Source: Tindallia sp. MSAO_Bac2
Lineage (GTDB): Bacteria > Bacillota > Clostridia > Peptostreptococcales > Tindalliaceae
Assembly (NCBI GenBank): GCA_003838145.1
Contig: QYZZ01000047.1
Coordinates: forward strand, 1-64,000
DNA: 64,000 nucleotides
Reading direction: 5' to 3'
This document shows, in pieces, positions 37,806 to 48,300 of this stretch; position 1 is the stretch's first letter, and each line of letters begins with the position of its first letter. Under the pieces are notes generated by a model that saw only the letters and a program-made list of their open reading frames with translations, was not told the origin of the DNA and ran no database searches. The translations under genes were made by a program, and so were the position numbers.

Positions 37806-40181
37806 ATGAAAATTTTGAATCATGATATCTGGAATCATGAAGAAATACATCCCTGGAAAATAGTTGAGAAAACCTATCCGGGAGAACAAAATGCTCTGAA
37901 GGAAACCTTGTTTTCTCAGGGGAACGGATACCTGGGATTTCGGGGAACCTTTGAAGAAGGTTATGACGGTCCGAAGCATTGTTCTATGGAAGGTACCTAT
38001 ATCAATGGTTTCTATGAAAAATCATCTATCCATTATGATGAAACTGCCTTTGGTTATGCCACCCATACAGAAACCATGTTGAACGTTCCGAATAGTAAAA
38101 AAATCTGTATTACTCTGGAAGGAGAACCTTTTAGCCTGGGGACAGGTCAAATAATGGCATATGGACGAGACCTGGACTTTCGTACCGGCATTCTGACCCG
38201 CATGGTAACCTGGAAATCTCCCAGAGGAAAGACATTGCAGTTGAAATGGGAAAGATTGGTGTCCTTTAGCCATCCAAACAAAGCTATTCTAAGATTAAAT
38301 CTTACACCTCTTGATTTTGACGGAGAAATAATCATTAATTCAATGCTGGACGGACATGTGATGAATCAGCAAGCAACGAAAGACCCTCGATTTGGTTCTA
38401 ATCTATGCGGGCAGCCACTTAAAATTTTAGAATCATTCCAAGATGATGAAAACGCTATGTTGTTGCAGCAAACCATTAATTCCGGTCTTATTCTGTTAAG
38501 TGCAGCAACAAACCGGTTGTACACGAACTGCAGCTATCAGGCAGACCAGACTATAAAAGGAAGATTAATGGAAAATGAATATTCCATCCAAGCCAGAAGG
38601 TTTATGGACATTCAATTGGAAAAAGAATTGTTTTACGCTGATGGAAAAATTCAGGAAAAAGATAAATTGATACGATTATGGAAAAGTCAGCAACTTGACA
38701 AAAAGGGTGCCCAGTGGAAAATTTTGAAGGAAAAGCAGGAAGAATGGTTGCAAAATTTTTGGAGCCAAAGAGATGTTCTAATAGAAGGAGACAAAAAGCA
38801 ACAACAGGGAATTCGTTTTAATTTGTTCCATTTGCTACAGTCTACCGGTCAAAACGGAAAAACCAATATTTCTGCGAAAGGGTTGACCGGGGAAGGCTAC
38901 CAGGGGCATTATTTCTGGGATACAGAAATATACATCATGCCCTTTTTCCTTTACACTCAACCCGATATTGCAAGAAAACTGCTGGAATTTCGCTATCATA
39001 TTTTGCCGAAGGCAAGAGAAAGAGCCTGGACACTATTTCGTAAAAAAGGAGCATTGTATCCTTGGAGAACCATTGCTGGAGAAGAATGCTCCTCCTATTT
39101 TCCGGCGGGAACAGCACAGTACCATCTAAATGCTGATATTGCCTACTCTATCAAAAAATATTGGGAAGCCACAGCAGACGAAGATTTTATGCAGACCTAC
39201 GGAGCCGAAATCCTTTTAGAAACCGCACGGATATGGATGTATATTGGTCATTTTTCCTCTGAGAAGGATGGACAGTTTGTCCTTCATACCGTTACGGGAC
39301 CGGATGAATACACTGCATTGGTCAACAACAACTACTTTACTAATCTGATGGTAAGCCAGCATCTGGCCTTTGCCTGCCGCTACAGCCAAGAGCTAAAGTA
39401 TAAAGCACCAACTGTTTTTAGGAAGCTGTCGGAAAAAATCCAACTGGAAGAGGAAGAGTTGCATATTTGGCAAAAAGCCAGTGAAAATATGTATTTTCCG
39501 CCAAAGAATGATAAAGAAATAATTCCGCAGGACGAGAATTTTATGGAAAAAACAGTTTGGAATTTTGCAGATACACCAGCTGATCAGTATCCTTTGTTGC
39601 TCCATTATCATCCTTTGGAAATATACCGGCATCAGGTGTGCAAACAGGCAGACTTAATCCTGGCAATGTTTCTACTTCATCACCGTTTTACACTGGAAGA
39701 AAAAGCGGCTAATGTCCGCTATTATGATGCCATTACGACTCATGATTCATCCCTGTCTACCTGCATTTTCAGCATACTCTATGCGGAAATAGGAGAGATG
39801 GATAAGGCCGAATCATTGTTTCAAGAAAATATTCGTCTGGATTTGGACAATGTACACGATAATACCCATCAGGGCATTCATGCTGCAGCTATGGGTGGTT
39901 CCTGGATGAGTATTGTCAATGGATTTGCCGGAATGCGCACCTGTAGAAATCACATTAGTTTTTCTCCTGTAATACCAAAAAACTGGGATGCTTATGGGTT
40001 TCATATAATGTTTCAGGGTAATGTGATAAAAATAAGAATAACCGGACATGAAACGCGGTATGAATTAATCAGAGGAGAGGGTCTATATATTACACATGAA
40101 GAGCAATCCATTAAGTTAACGGCGGAGTGCCCCATAAAAATCATGGAAAGAGGTGGCGGAAATGGCAGGACTAAAGCTTAA
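37806..40181 (+). CDS. GH65 inverting disaccharide phosphorylase
   Basis: 791-residue glycoside hydrolase family 65 protein. It phosphorolyses an alpha-glucoside to beta-glucose 1-phosphate. N-terminal beta-sandwich begins with NGYLGFRG; the (alpha/alpha)6 catalytic barrel has GHYFWDTEIYIMPFF near residue 375, GEECSS with the expected catalytic acid Glu, and TGPDEYTALVNNNYFTN near 500. Substrate may be trehalose, kojibiose, nigerose, maltose or 2-O-glucosylglycerol; sequence reading alone cannot decide. The neighbouring beta-phosphoglucomutase supports a beta-glucose 1-phosphate product. It overlaps the transporter ATPase gene by 20 bases. Confidence 0.9.
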   Translation: MKILNHDIWNHEEIHPWKIVEKTYPGEQNALKETLFSQGNGYLGFRGTFEEGYDGPKHCSMEGTYINGFYEKSSIHYDETAFGYATHTETMLNVPNSKKICITLEGEPFSLGTGQIMAYGRDLDFRTGILTRMVTWKSPRGKTLQLKWERLVSFSHPNKAILRLNLTPLDFDGEIIINSMLDGHVMNQQATKDPRFGSNLCGQPLKILESFQDDENAMLLQQTINSGLILLSAATNRLYTNCSYQADQTIKGRLMENEYSIQARRFMDIQLEKELFYADGKIQEKDKLIRLWKSQQLDKKGAQWKILKEKQEEWLQNFWSQRDVLIEGDKKQQQGIRFNLFHLLQSTGQNGKTNISAKGLTGEGYQGHYFWDTEIYIMPFFLYTQPDIARKLLEFRYHILPKARERAWTLFRKKGALYPWRTIAGEECSSYFPAGTAQYHLNADIAYSIKKYWEATADEDFMQTYGAEILLETARIWMYIGHFSSEKDGQFVLHTVTGPDEYTALVNNNYFTNLMVSQHLAFACRYSQELKYKAPTVFRKLSEKIQLEEEELHIWQKASENMYFPPKNDKEIIPQDENFMEKTVWNFADTPADQYPLLLHYHPLEIYRHQVCKQADLILAMFLLHHRFTLEEKAANVRYYDAITTHDSSLSTCIFSILYAEIGEMDKAESLFQENIRLDLDNVHDNTHQGIHAAAMGGSWMSIVNGFAGMRTCRNHISFSPVIPKNWDAYGFHIMFQGNVIKIRITGHETRYELIRGEGLYITHEEQSIKLTAECPIKIMERGGGNGRTKA

Positions 40182-41283
40182 TAACGTGAATAAAATTTAT
40201 CCTAACGGATTTCATGCTGTACATGATATGAACCTGGATATAGAGGATAATGAATTTGTTGTCTTTGTCGGGCCATCCGGGTGTGGTAAGTCCACGGCAC
40301 TGAGAATGATCGCAGGACTGGAAGAAATTACCAGCGGGGAGTTATATATTGGTGACCGTCTTGTGAATGACGTCTCACCTAAGGACCGGGATATAGCCAT
40401 GGTATTTCAGAATTATGCCCTATACCCTCATATGACCAACTATGAAAACATGGCTTTCGGCCTTAAACTTCGAAACGTGCCGAAGGACGAAATTGATAAA
40501 AGCGTCAAGTTTGCCGCTGGAATTCTTGGACTGGAAGGGTTGCTGGACCGAAAACCCAAAGAACTTTCCGGAGGTCAGCGACAGCGGATTGCATTGGGCC
40601 GCGCTATTGTCAGAAACCCTCAGGTTTTCCTGATGGACGAACCATTGTCTAATCTTGACGCAAAGCTGAGGGTTCAAACCAGGGCAGAAATCAGCAAACT
40701 TCATCAAAAACTAAAAACCACATTTGTCTACGTTACCCATGACCAGACAGAGGCTATGACCATGGGCACACGCATTGTTGTTTTAAAAGATGGCTATGTG
40801 ATGCAGGTAGACACACCTACAAATCTGTATGAGCATCCTGAGAACATGTTTGTTGGTGGATTTATCGGATCGCCACAAATGAATTTCATTGAAGGGGAAC
40901 TGACTCAGGAAGAGGAGGAGCTGTACTTTGTATATGCTGGAGGAAGAATTGTTCTGCAGAAAGAAAAAGCAGCAAAAATTAAATCATTAGATAGAACAGA
41001 AAAAAAGGTTGTGATGGGGATTCGACCAGAACATCTGGAAGTTGAAACCATAGCCGATGAAAAAAATGAAGCTAATGGGTCTGATGAGAACAAAGCGTTG
41101 GTGGAGGTAACAGAACTGCTTGGATCGGAAACATACCTGTTCTTAAATGTAGAAAATAAAACCGTTGTGGCACGTGTAGACCCATCCATAATCGTATCGG
41201 TTAATGACCATGTATTTATAAAGCCAAGAAAAGAAAAAATGCATTTTTTTGATCCCAAAACTGAAAAGTCACTGTTATTTTAA
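40162..41283 (+). CDS. Sugar ABC transporter ATPase, MsmK/UgpC/MalK type
   Basis: 373-residue cytosolic ATPase. Walker A GPSGCGKST near residue 37, Q-loop MVFQNYALYPHMT, signature LSGGQRQRIALGRA, Walker B VFLMDEPLSNLDAKLR, H-loop VTHDQTEA, then the OB-type regulatory domain with MGIRPEHLEVE. ATG at 40162 follows GAGGTGG; a GTG three codons upstream is less well placed. It supplies energy to the MalF/MalG permeases. Its last nine bases overlap the convergent beta-phosphoglucomutase gene. Confidence 0.94.
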   Translation: MAGLKLNNVNKIYPNGFHAVHDMNLDIEDNEFVVFVGPSGCGKSTALRMIAGLEEITSGELYIGDRLVNDVSPKDRDIAMVFQNYALYPHMTNYENMAFGLKLRNVPKDEIDKSVKFAAGILGLEGLLDRKPKELSGGQRQRIALGRAIVRNPQVFLMDEPLSNLDAKLRVQTRAEISKLHQKLKTTFVYVTHDQTEAMTMGTRIVVLKDGYVMQVDTPTNLYEHPENMFVGGFIGSPQMNFIEGELTQEEEELYFVYAGGRIVLQKEKAAKIKSLDRTEKKVVMGIRPEHLEVETIADEKNEANGSDENKALVEVTELLGSETYLFLNVENKTVVARVDPSIIVSVNDHVFIKPRKEKMHFFDPKTEKSLLF

Positions 41284-41922
41284 GGGTTCTATACTGGACA
41301 TGCTGATGTTTTCAAAATCAGGAAAAACCAGGTCTGCTTTTTCCAGTACTTTGGCATCGCCAATCCCAACAACTTTCATTCCAGCCTTTTTGGCTGCAAT
41401 AATACCTGCTATTGCATCTTCAAAAACAAGGCATTCAGAAGGAGGGCAACCCATACCTTGTGCAGCCAGTAAAAATACTTCCGGATCCGGTTTTGCTTTT
41501 TGTGTCATGGTACCATCGGTTATAAAATCAAAATAATTAAGCATATCCAGTTTTTCCAGAATAGTCTTGGCGTTCTTGCTGGCAGAACCTAAGGCTATTT
41601 TGTATTGTGAGAATTTTATTTCTTCAAAAAAATCCAGTACACCCGGCAAAACGTCCTTTGGACCTAAGTCCTTTAAGTATTCAAGATACCATTCATTTTT
41701 TTTGCTTGCCCAGGCCTTTTTATCAGCTTCTGTTGCATGAATTTTTCCGTCTTTCAGCAATATTTCCAGCGCCTCCATACGGCTGACACCTTTTAATGAC
41801 TCGTTGATTTCAGGACTCAAATAAAAACCGAGTTGATGGGCCAACTTCTTCCACGCATAGTAATGATAAGTTACTGTATCAACAATGACACCATCCAAAT
41901 CAAATATAAAACCGCAAAACAT
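41275..41922 (-). CDS. pgmB: Beta-phosphoglucomutase
   Basis: 215-residue HAD-superfamily enzyme converting beta-glucose 1-phosphate to glucose 6-phosphate. Nucleophile and acid/base Asp in FDLDGVIVDT near residue 7, the cap LKGVSRMEALEILL, Ser in ALGSASKNAK near 115, and KAKPDPEVFLLAA with EDAIAGIIAAKKAG near 165. ATG at 41922 follows AAAGGAG. It faces the sugar operon and removes the product of the GH65 phosphorylase. Confidence 0.93.
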   Translation of the reverse strand: MFCGFIFDLDGVIVDTVTYHYYAWKKLAHQLGFYLSPEINESLKGVSRMEALEILLKDGKIHATEADKKAWASKKNEWYLEYLKDLGPKDVLPGVLDFFEEIKFSQYKIALGSASKNAKTILEKLDMLNYFDFITDGTMTQKAKPDPEVFLLAAQGMGCPPSECLVFEDAIAGIIAAKKAGMKVVGIGDAKVLEKADLVFPDFENISMSSIEPLK

Positions 41923-42039
41923 CAAAACAACTCCTTTCACTTTAATAAGATATGAATGAAAGTGACACAATGCTGTGATATACTATTAAACAGTGATTTG
42001 TGCATTATTATATCACGATGATCAGTGGAGGAAAGAAGT

Positions 42040-43380
42040 ATGATAAAAAAAAACAGATCCCTGACAGCCCAAATTATGATTTTAGCCGGCCCGGCAATCC
42101 TGGAAATGTTAATGCATACTTTGGTTTGGACGGCTGATACAGCCATGGTTGGAAGATTAACGGCAGCTGATATTGCAGCTGTTAATTTGGGCGCTCACAT
42201 TATGTTCACTTCAGCAATGATTTTTGGTGCCCTTGGAACAGGAGCCACAGCTATGGTAGCCAGGCACATTGGAGCCGGAGAAGAACGCGAAGCATCCCGT
42301 CTTGCATCTCAGGCCGTCAGCATTGGAATTATTATCAGCATATTAATCGGTACATCTGGGATGCTTGCATCAAACTGGATATTCGAAAGCTTGGTGGATG
42401 ATCCGGAGGTAGTGGCTTTGGGTTCCATGTATTTGAGAATTGTCATGATTGGTGTATTTTTCCTCATCCCTCAAATGATTGGCAACGCAATCATAAGAGG
42501 AAGTGGAAATACCTTTGTGCCCTTTATATCTGCCCTTGTAGCCAATGTATTTAATATTGCTGCCGACTATGTTCTGATTTTTGGAAAAATGGGTTTCCCA
42601 GCCATGGGTTCCCGTGGTGCCGCAATTGCTACGGGAACAGCTCAAATACTTGGTGCGGCGGTTACTTTTTATTTTCTCTTTAGCCAAAAAGGGAAAATAA
42701 AACTAAAATTGAAAGAAATGCACCATTTTGAACTGGGCAAATTAAAAAAGCTGTATCGGTTAAGTATCCCAGCAGGACTGGAAGTCTTTATGAATGAAGG
42801 CAGCCGTCTTTTATCATCATTTTGGATAGCCCAGTTGGGTACCATCGCTTATGCTGCCCACTCTCTTTCTGTGGCTGCCGAATCTGTTTCTTTTATGCCG
42901 GGCTATGGTTTTGCTGTTGCTGCTGCAACTATGGTAGGTCAGCATATGGGTGCCGGTAACTTGGATATGGCACTTAAGAGTACCAGAAGGTCAATAATCC
43001 TGGCGGCAGCATTCATGGGTTCTATAGGAACACTGTTCTTTGTTTTTCCTTTTCAGATTATGCGGCTTTTCAGCAATCAAATCACTACGGTTCAAGTAGC
43101 GGCAGAATGTCTTCGTATAGGTGCTTTTGAGCAAGTGCCAATAGCTATTGCCATGGTAACCTCCGGAGCGCTTAAAGGAGCTGGTGATACAAAAGGACCC
43201 TTTGGAGTTTCTTTGATTACCAATTTAGGTGTGCGTCTGCCTTTGATTTTTGTTGCAGTTTTTATCCTGGAACTACCGGTAACATATATCTGGTGGATTT
43301 CTGTTGCGCAGTATATACTGGAGGCTCTTCTTATGACTTTACGCTATCGGAGAGGCTATTGGAAAAGCATAAAACTATAA
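42040..43380 (+). CDS. MATE family efflux transporter
   Basis: 446-residue cation-coupled multidrug/metabolite exporter with twelve hydrophobic segments in two homologous halves. ILAGPAILEMLMHTLVWTADTAMVGR starts the first half and IGTGATAMVARHIGAGEEREA the first intracellular loop; the second half has AAATMVGQHMGAGN near residue 300 and ITSGALKGAGDTKGPF-type sequence near 380. ATG at 42040 follows GGAGGAAAG. Shares a 117-base divergent region with pgmB. Substrate unknown. Confidence 0.92.
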   Translation: MIKKNRSLTAQIMILAGPAILEMLMHTLVWTADTAMVGRLTAADIAAVNLGAHIMFTSAMIFGALGTGATAMVARHIGAGEEREASRLASQAVSIGIIISILIGTSGMLASNWIFESLVDDPEVVALGSMYLRIVMIGVFFLIPQMIGNAIIRGSGNTFVPFISALVANVFNIAADYVLIFGKMGFPAMGSRGAAIATGTAQILGAAVTFYFLFSQKGKIKLKLKEMHHFELGKLKKLYRLSIPAGLEVFMNEGSRLLSSFWIAQLGTIAYAAHSLSVAAESVSFMPGYGFAVAAATMVGQHMGAGNLDMALKSTRRSIILAAAFMGSIGTLFFVFPFQIMRLFSNQITTVQVAAECLRIGAFEQVPIAIAMVTSGALKGAGDTKGPFGVSLITNLGVRLPLIFVAVFILELPVTYIWWISVAQYILEALLMTLRYRRGYWKSIKL

Positions 43381-43501
43381 AGAATTTCTTAAAAACTACT
43401 CAACGAATAATACAACTTCTGTTAACTAATCATTACTTTGGGTAATAATACCCACAAGTTTATTTTACTGAATTACTATACTTAAACTCCAGGGGGATGT
43501 C

Positions 43502-44557
43502 ATGCTAAGAGATGCGGTTATAAAAAACGCAAAAATTCTAATAGTGGATGATTTAAAAACAAATATATTTATCATCGAGAAGATGCTTCGTTCTGGTGGT
43601 TATAAAAACTTTCAATCCATTATGGATTCAAGGGAAGCCATACCGGCCTATATTGAAATGAAGCCGGATATTGTTTTGTTGGATTTAATGATGCCACATA
43701 TGGATGGTTTTGAAGTGATGGAGGGACTTCAGAAAATAGAAGCGGATGGTTTTTTGCCAGTACTTGTGTTGACGGCCAATGATGATATGGTTAACCAAAA
43801 CATGGCATTATCAATGGGAGCCAGAGACTTTCTGGGTAAGCCATTTGAAAAAACAGAAACCCTTAACCGAATTCGAAACATATTGGAAACACGAATCCTC
43901 TATAATCAGTTAAATGTTGAAAAAAATAATCTTGAGGAAAAAGTAAACATTAGAACCCGTGAACTGCAGGAATCTCAGATGGAGATGGCCATAAGACTGG
44001 CTAAAGCCGGTGAATTCAGGGACAATGAAACCGGAAATCATGATCTAAGAGTTGGTCTATACGCTGAATGTATAGGTCAAAGCCTGGGAATGAAAGCTTC
44101 TGAAACGGAGAAGCTGAGGTTTACAGTTCCACTGCACGACATAGGTAAAATTGGTATACCGGACAGAATTTTGCTGAAACCTGGAAAACTTACGGATGAT
44201 GAATGGGCAATGATGAAAGATCATACTACAATTGGCGGGCAGATTTTGATTGGAGGTAACTCAGATTTTATTAAAACAGCGGAAGAAATAGCCCTCAGCC
44301 ACCATGAAAAATGGGATGGAAGCGGGTATCCTTGCGGCATACAGGGGAACAAAATCCCTTTAGCAGGGCGTATAGCCGCTATTTGTGATGTGTTCGATGC
44401 GCTTGTGTCAGATCGGCCATATAAAAAGGCATGGCCGATTTCTAAAGCTATTGAAGAAATAAAGTCTCAAAGTGGTAAACACTTTGATCCTGTCCTTGTA
44501 GAAGCATTCCTGCAGGAAATAGATCAGATAATAAAAATACAGCAGACATATCGATAG
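43502..44557 (+). CDS. Response regulator with HD-GYP c-di-GMP phosphodiesterase domain
   Basis: 351 residues: receiver domain (about 10-130, phospho-acceptor Asp61 in DIVLLDLMMP, Lys in FLGKPF), a coiled linker (about 130-170) and an HD-GYP domain with HDIGKIGIPDR near 213 and HHEKWDGSGYP near 273. Such domains hydrolyse cyclic di-GMP to GMP. ATG follows GGGGG. First gene of a thirteen-gene chemosensory cluster; it could be phosphorylated by the CheA encoded downstream, linking the pathway to c-di-GMP level. Confidence 0.92.
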   Translation: MLRDAVIKNAKILIVDDLKTNIFIIEKMLRSGGYKNFQSIMDSREAIPAYIEMKPDIVLLDLMMPHMDGFEVMEGLQKIEADGFLPVLVLTANDDMVNQNMALSMGARDFLGKPFEKTETLNRIRNILETRILYNQLNVEKNNLEEKVNIRTRELQESQMEMAIRLAKAGEFRDNETGNHDLRVGLYAECIGQSLGMKASETEKLRFTVPLHDIGKIGIPDRILLKPGKLTDDEWAMMKDHTTIGGQILIGGNSDFIKTAEEIALSHHEKWDGSGYPCGIQGNKIPLAGRIAAICDVFDALVSDRPYKKAWPISKAIEEIKSQSGKHFDPVLVEAFLQEIDQIIKIQQTYR

Positions 44558-44583
44558 TTTGCACAATTAAGGCGGGTGAAGCA

Positions 44584-44994
44584 ATGCGAGAATATCAGGT
44601 GGAGTTTATATCTGATTTTAAGGAAGCCGACTATTATTCTGTTTTACTGACAACTTACATAGAAAAACACTATGATCACATAACAGCTGAGGAATCCTTT
44701 AATATCAATTTTGCACTCAGAGAATTGCTCAATAATGCCGTAGAACATGGCAATCATAATGATCCAGAGAAAAAAGTCAGATGTATTGTTTCAGGTTCTG
44801 AGAATGGAATAACAATTATTGTTAAAGATGAAGGTGATGGCTTTACAATCCGGGATGTTCAAAGGCAACAGCCAGAACAGGCTGATCTTGAAATCAGAAA
44901 ACGTGGTTTGTGGCTTCTTGACAAACTTGGGTTTACAGTCGAAGTTGAAGGGAATAATGTAACAGCACATTATAACTGGGAGGTAGAAAAATGA
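44584..44994 (+). CDS. RsbW-like anti-sigma serine kinase / ATP-binding protein
   Basis: 136-residue GHKL-fold protein. N-box FALRELLNNAVEHGNHNDP near residue 40 and G-box VKDEGDGFTIRDV near 80 are those of RsbW/SpoIIAB-type kinases; the C-terminal RGLWLLDKLG resembles their G2 region. Such proteins phosphorylate a STAS antagonist and bind a sigma factor or other target. The next gene, overlapping by four bases, is a STAS protein, its expected substrate. No sigma factor gene is nearby. Confidence 0.88.
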   Translation: MREYQVEFISDFKEADYYSVLLTTYIEKHYDHITAEESFNINFALRELLNNAVEHGNHNDPEKKVRCIVSGSENGITIIVKDEGDGFTIRDVQRQQPEQADLEIRKRGLWLLDKLGFTVEVEGNNVTAHYNWEVEK

Positions 44995-45293
44995 AAATAA
45001 CTAAAGATGCAGAAAAGCTGGAATTTTATTTTAACGAGAATATTACCGCTCCAATTGTTAAAGATCTTAAAGAAGAGATTAAAGAAACACTGGAACAAAA
45101 TAATGAATATAATCATGTGGTGGCAAATCTTTCAGAGGTGGATTACATCGATTCAACAGGAATCACTCTGATTATAGGCATCTATAAATCAGTTGAGGAG
45201 TCAGGTAAAAAATTAACTGTAACGGGTGCTAGAGAAGAGATAAAAAATCTATTTAGTATCATCCGCCTGGACGAAATATTTACGGTACAATAA
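44991..45293 (+). CDS. STAS-domain anti-sigma factor antagonist (RsbV/SpoIIAA type)
   Basis: 100-residue single STAS domain. The phosphorylatable Ser55 is in VDYIDSTGITLI. The family binds the RsbW-type kinase when dephosphorylated and releases that kinase's target. ATG overlaps the stop of the kinase gene. Dephosphorylation is presumably by the receiver-PP2C phosphatase encoded at the end of the cluster. Confidence 0.92.
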   Translation: MKITKDAEKLEFYFNENITAPIVKDLKEEIKETLEQNNEYNHVVANLSEVDYIDSTGITLIIGIYKSVEESGKKLTVTGAREEIKNLFSIIRLDEIFTVQ

Positions 45294-45326
45294 TAATCTA
45301 AAGAACCAAAAAGAGGGGTGAACTAA

Positions 45327-48300
45327 TTGATTCATAACGAAGAATTTATTAACGAGTTTATTGAAGAGGCGGAATCCCATCTGCAAATGGTTGAAACTGG
45401 TCTTCTGGCCATGGAAGAGGGAAAAATGAATAAGGAAAACATTAACAACATCTTCCGTTCCATTCACAGTATAAAAGGAACAGCAGGTTTTTTTGGGCTG
45501 GACCGCATTGTAGAACTGGCTCATATCATGGAAAACTTATTGGGCGAAGTCCGTAATGAAAAAATTCAACCGGATTCAGTTATGGTAGACTTACTTCTGA
45601 CTGGAAATGACCAGTTAAAAGCTATGGTGGATGATGTGTTTAACAGCCACGAGTATGACGTCAGTAAATTAGTTGAAAGCATGAGCAACCTGATGGAAGG
45701 AAAAGAAGCAACTTCGAATGATGAAGCCCAAAAAAAAGAATCGGAAACGACGGTCACCAGCACTGAAACGCATGAAACTGTTCTGACGATTAATTCAAAA
45801 CAAAGAGAACAAATTGAAGATGCTAAAAAACACGGGCATTATCTTTACAGAGTTAAAATTGGAATTAATAAGGATATAGGTGCAAAAGAAATAAGTCCGA
45901 TCCGTTTTTTTAAAAAAATACAATCTGTTGGTGAAATTGTGGATTCATACACAGATATAAGCGATATAAAGAGTCTTGATTCTGTTATGGATGCAGATGT
46001 TTATTTTTCATTTGTCTTCACAACGGTTTTGGAAAAGAAATTGTTACCAATAGCCCTTGATATTGAAGATGATACCATAGAAGAATTGAACCTGGATGAA
46101 CAACTCAGTAAAGAACTGATAACAACCCTATCTGAAGATGAAGAAAGCTCTAAAGAAACAGAAGAAACAGAAAATGATGTAACTGAAGAAGCAGAGGTTC
46201 ATTTTGAAGAAGAACAGGATGAACCTAACCAAGAAGAAACATTGGAAGAAGTAACAGAATCACAGGAGATTCAAAGCAGTGCATCGGCAAAAAAACCAGC
46301 GGCAGTGTCTACCGTTGAAGATAGCGTAAGGGTACATGTCTCCTTATTAAATGATTTACTTAATCTGGCCAGCGAAATGGTGTTGGGAAGAAATCAACTG
46401 CTTCGAAACATTGAAGAGCATCGTAAGGAAATATCTGGTCTGGATGCAATACTTCAGAATATCGACAGAGTTACCACTGAGCTTCAGGAGAAAGTAATGC
46501 AAACAAGAATGCAGCCCGTGGGAAATGTTTTTAATAAAATGCCGCGGGTTATTCGTGATTTATCAAAAAAACTTGGTAAAGAAGTAGAATTAAACATTGA
46601 AGGCTCTCATGTTGAGCTGGATAAGTCTATCATTGAATCCCTCAGCGATCCGTTAACACATCTTATTCGAAATGCGGTAGATCACGGATTGGAATCACCA
46701 GATAAACGAAAAAAGTCAGGCAAAACACCATCTGGGCAGGTTGACCTGAAAGCTTACCATGAAAGCGGATATGTTCACATTGACATTGTGGATGATGGAG
46801 CCGGCATTGATGCAGAAAAAATCAAAAACAAGGCACTGGAAAAAGGACTTGTCAGCGAATCAGACCTGAAAAACATGAGTGACCAGGAAATACTTCAGCT
46901 GCTAATGATGCCTGGTTTTTCAACGGCTGAAAAAATCACGGATGTATCTGGTCGTGGAGTTGGTATGGATGTAGTAAAAACAAATATTGAGAAACTTGGC
47001 GGAACCATCGAAATTACCACTAAACTGGGAGAGGGAACCACCTTTAGAATGATACTTCCCTTAACGCTTGCTATAATACCTTCCCTCATCGTAGAAGTGG
47101 ATGAGTTTAAATTTGCCCTCCCTCAGGTAAACCTGCAGGAAATGGTTCGTCTGAAAACTGGAGATGAAACAAAAAAGATTGAATATGTACACAATGCACA
47201 GGTGCTTCGCCTTAGGGGGAAACTTTTGCCAATTGTTCACTTAGGTAAAGTGCTTGGACTCGAAAGCCATAAAATTAAGGAAATAAACCAGGAAATTGAT
47301 GATATAACAAGAATACTGGTACTGAAAGTTGGATCAAAACGTTTTGGTCTGGTGGTGGATCATATCTACGATGAAGAAGAGATTTTAGTTAAACCATTAC
47401 CGAAGTTTTTCAAAAACTGTCAGTGCTATTCTGGTGTGACTATTATGGGAGACGGAAAAACAGCCATGATATTAGATCCTGAAGGAATCGTTGCCAAAGC
47501 TAGCCTGCGATTTATGGATGAACAGACTAAAGCCAGCGAAAGGGAAGCAAGCGCTCAACTTAACGAGCTGAAAGAAATGCAGAATATGTTAATATTCAAA
47601 TGTTCCGGAGAAGAAACCTTTGGTATTGATTTATCGCTGGTTTCCCGTGTTGAGGAAATAAATTCTGATAGTATCGATCATATTGGAAATAAAGAATATA
47701 TTCAGCATCGTGGCGAAGCTCTCCGGGTTGTCAGGCCCGAAAGCTACCTTCCCGTTACGAAAAAAGATAATAATCCAAGGAAACTATATGTGATCATTCC
47801 CAAGCTTGTTAAGAATCCAATTGGAATCATTATTGAAAAAATTCATGATACCATTATGACCAGCATTAAGCTTAACCAGGAGGATATCAAAGGCAAAGGG
47901 CTATTGGGATCAACTATTATAAACGATAAGATCGTTCTATTAATTAATATTTATGAGCTGTTTGAAATGGTATCCCCGGAGGAATACGAAAATCAGAGTC
48001 TGAAAATCAGTTCCAATGACAGGACTATTTTACTTGCAGAAGACACACCTTTTTTTGCCCGCTTAACGAAAAATTATCTTGAATGGGCAGGATATCATGT
48101 TATTTCTGTAATGAATGGCCAGGAAGCCTTGGACGCACTTAAGGAAAAACCTGTTGACCTGGTATTAAGTGATATTCAAATGCCGGTAATGGACGGTCTG
48201 GAATTAGTGAGAAATATTCGAAAAGACCCTGATCTGGCGGCGTTGCCCGTAGTGGCATTAACTTCTATGACCAGTGAAAAAGATCGGGAAATGGGGAAAG

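Noticed and set aside
41975-42016. Inverted GTGATATA/TATATCAC between pgmB and the MATE gene
   Set aside because: AT-rich, eight bases and widely spaced; no promoter alignment supports it as an operator.
43439-43454. TGGGTA/TACCCA inverted repeat before the chemosensory cluster
   Set aside because: Short, and no convincing promoter could be aligned to it; kept out as a feature.
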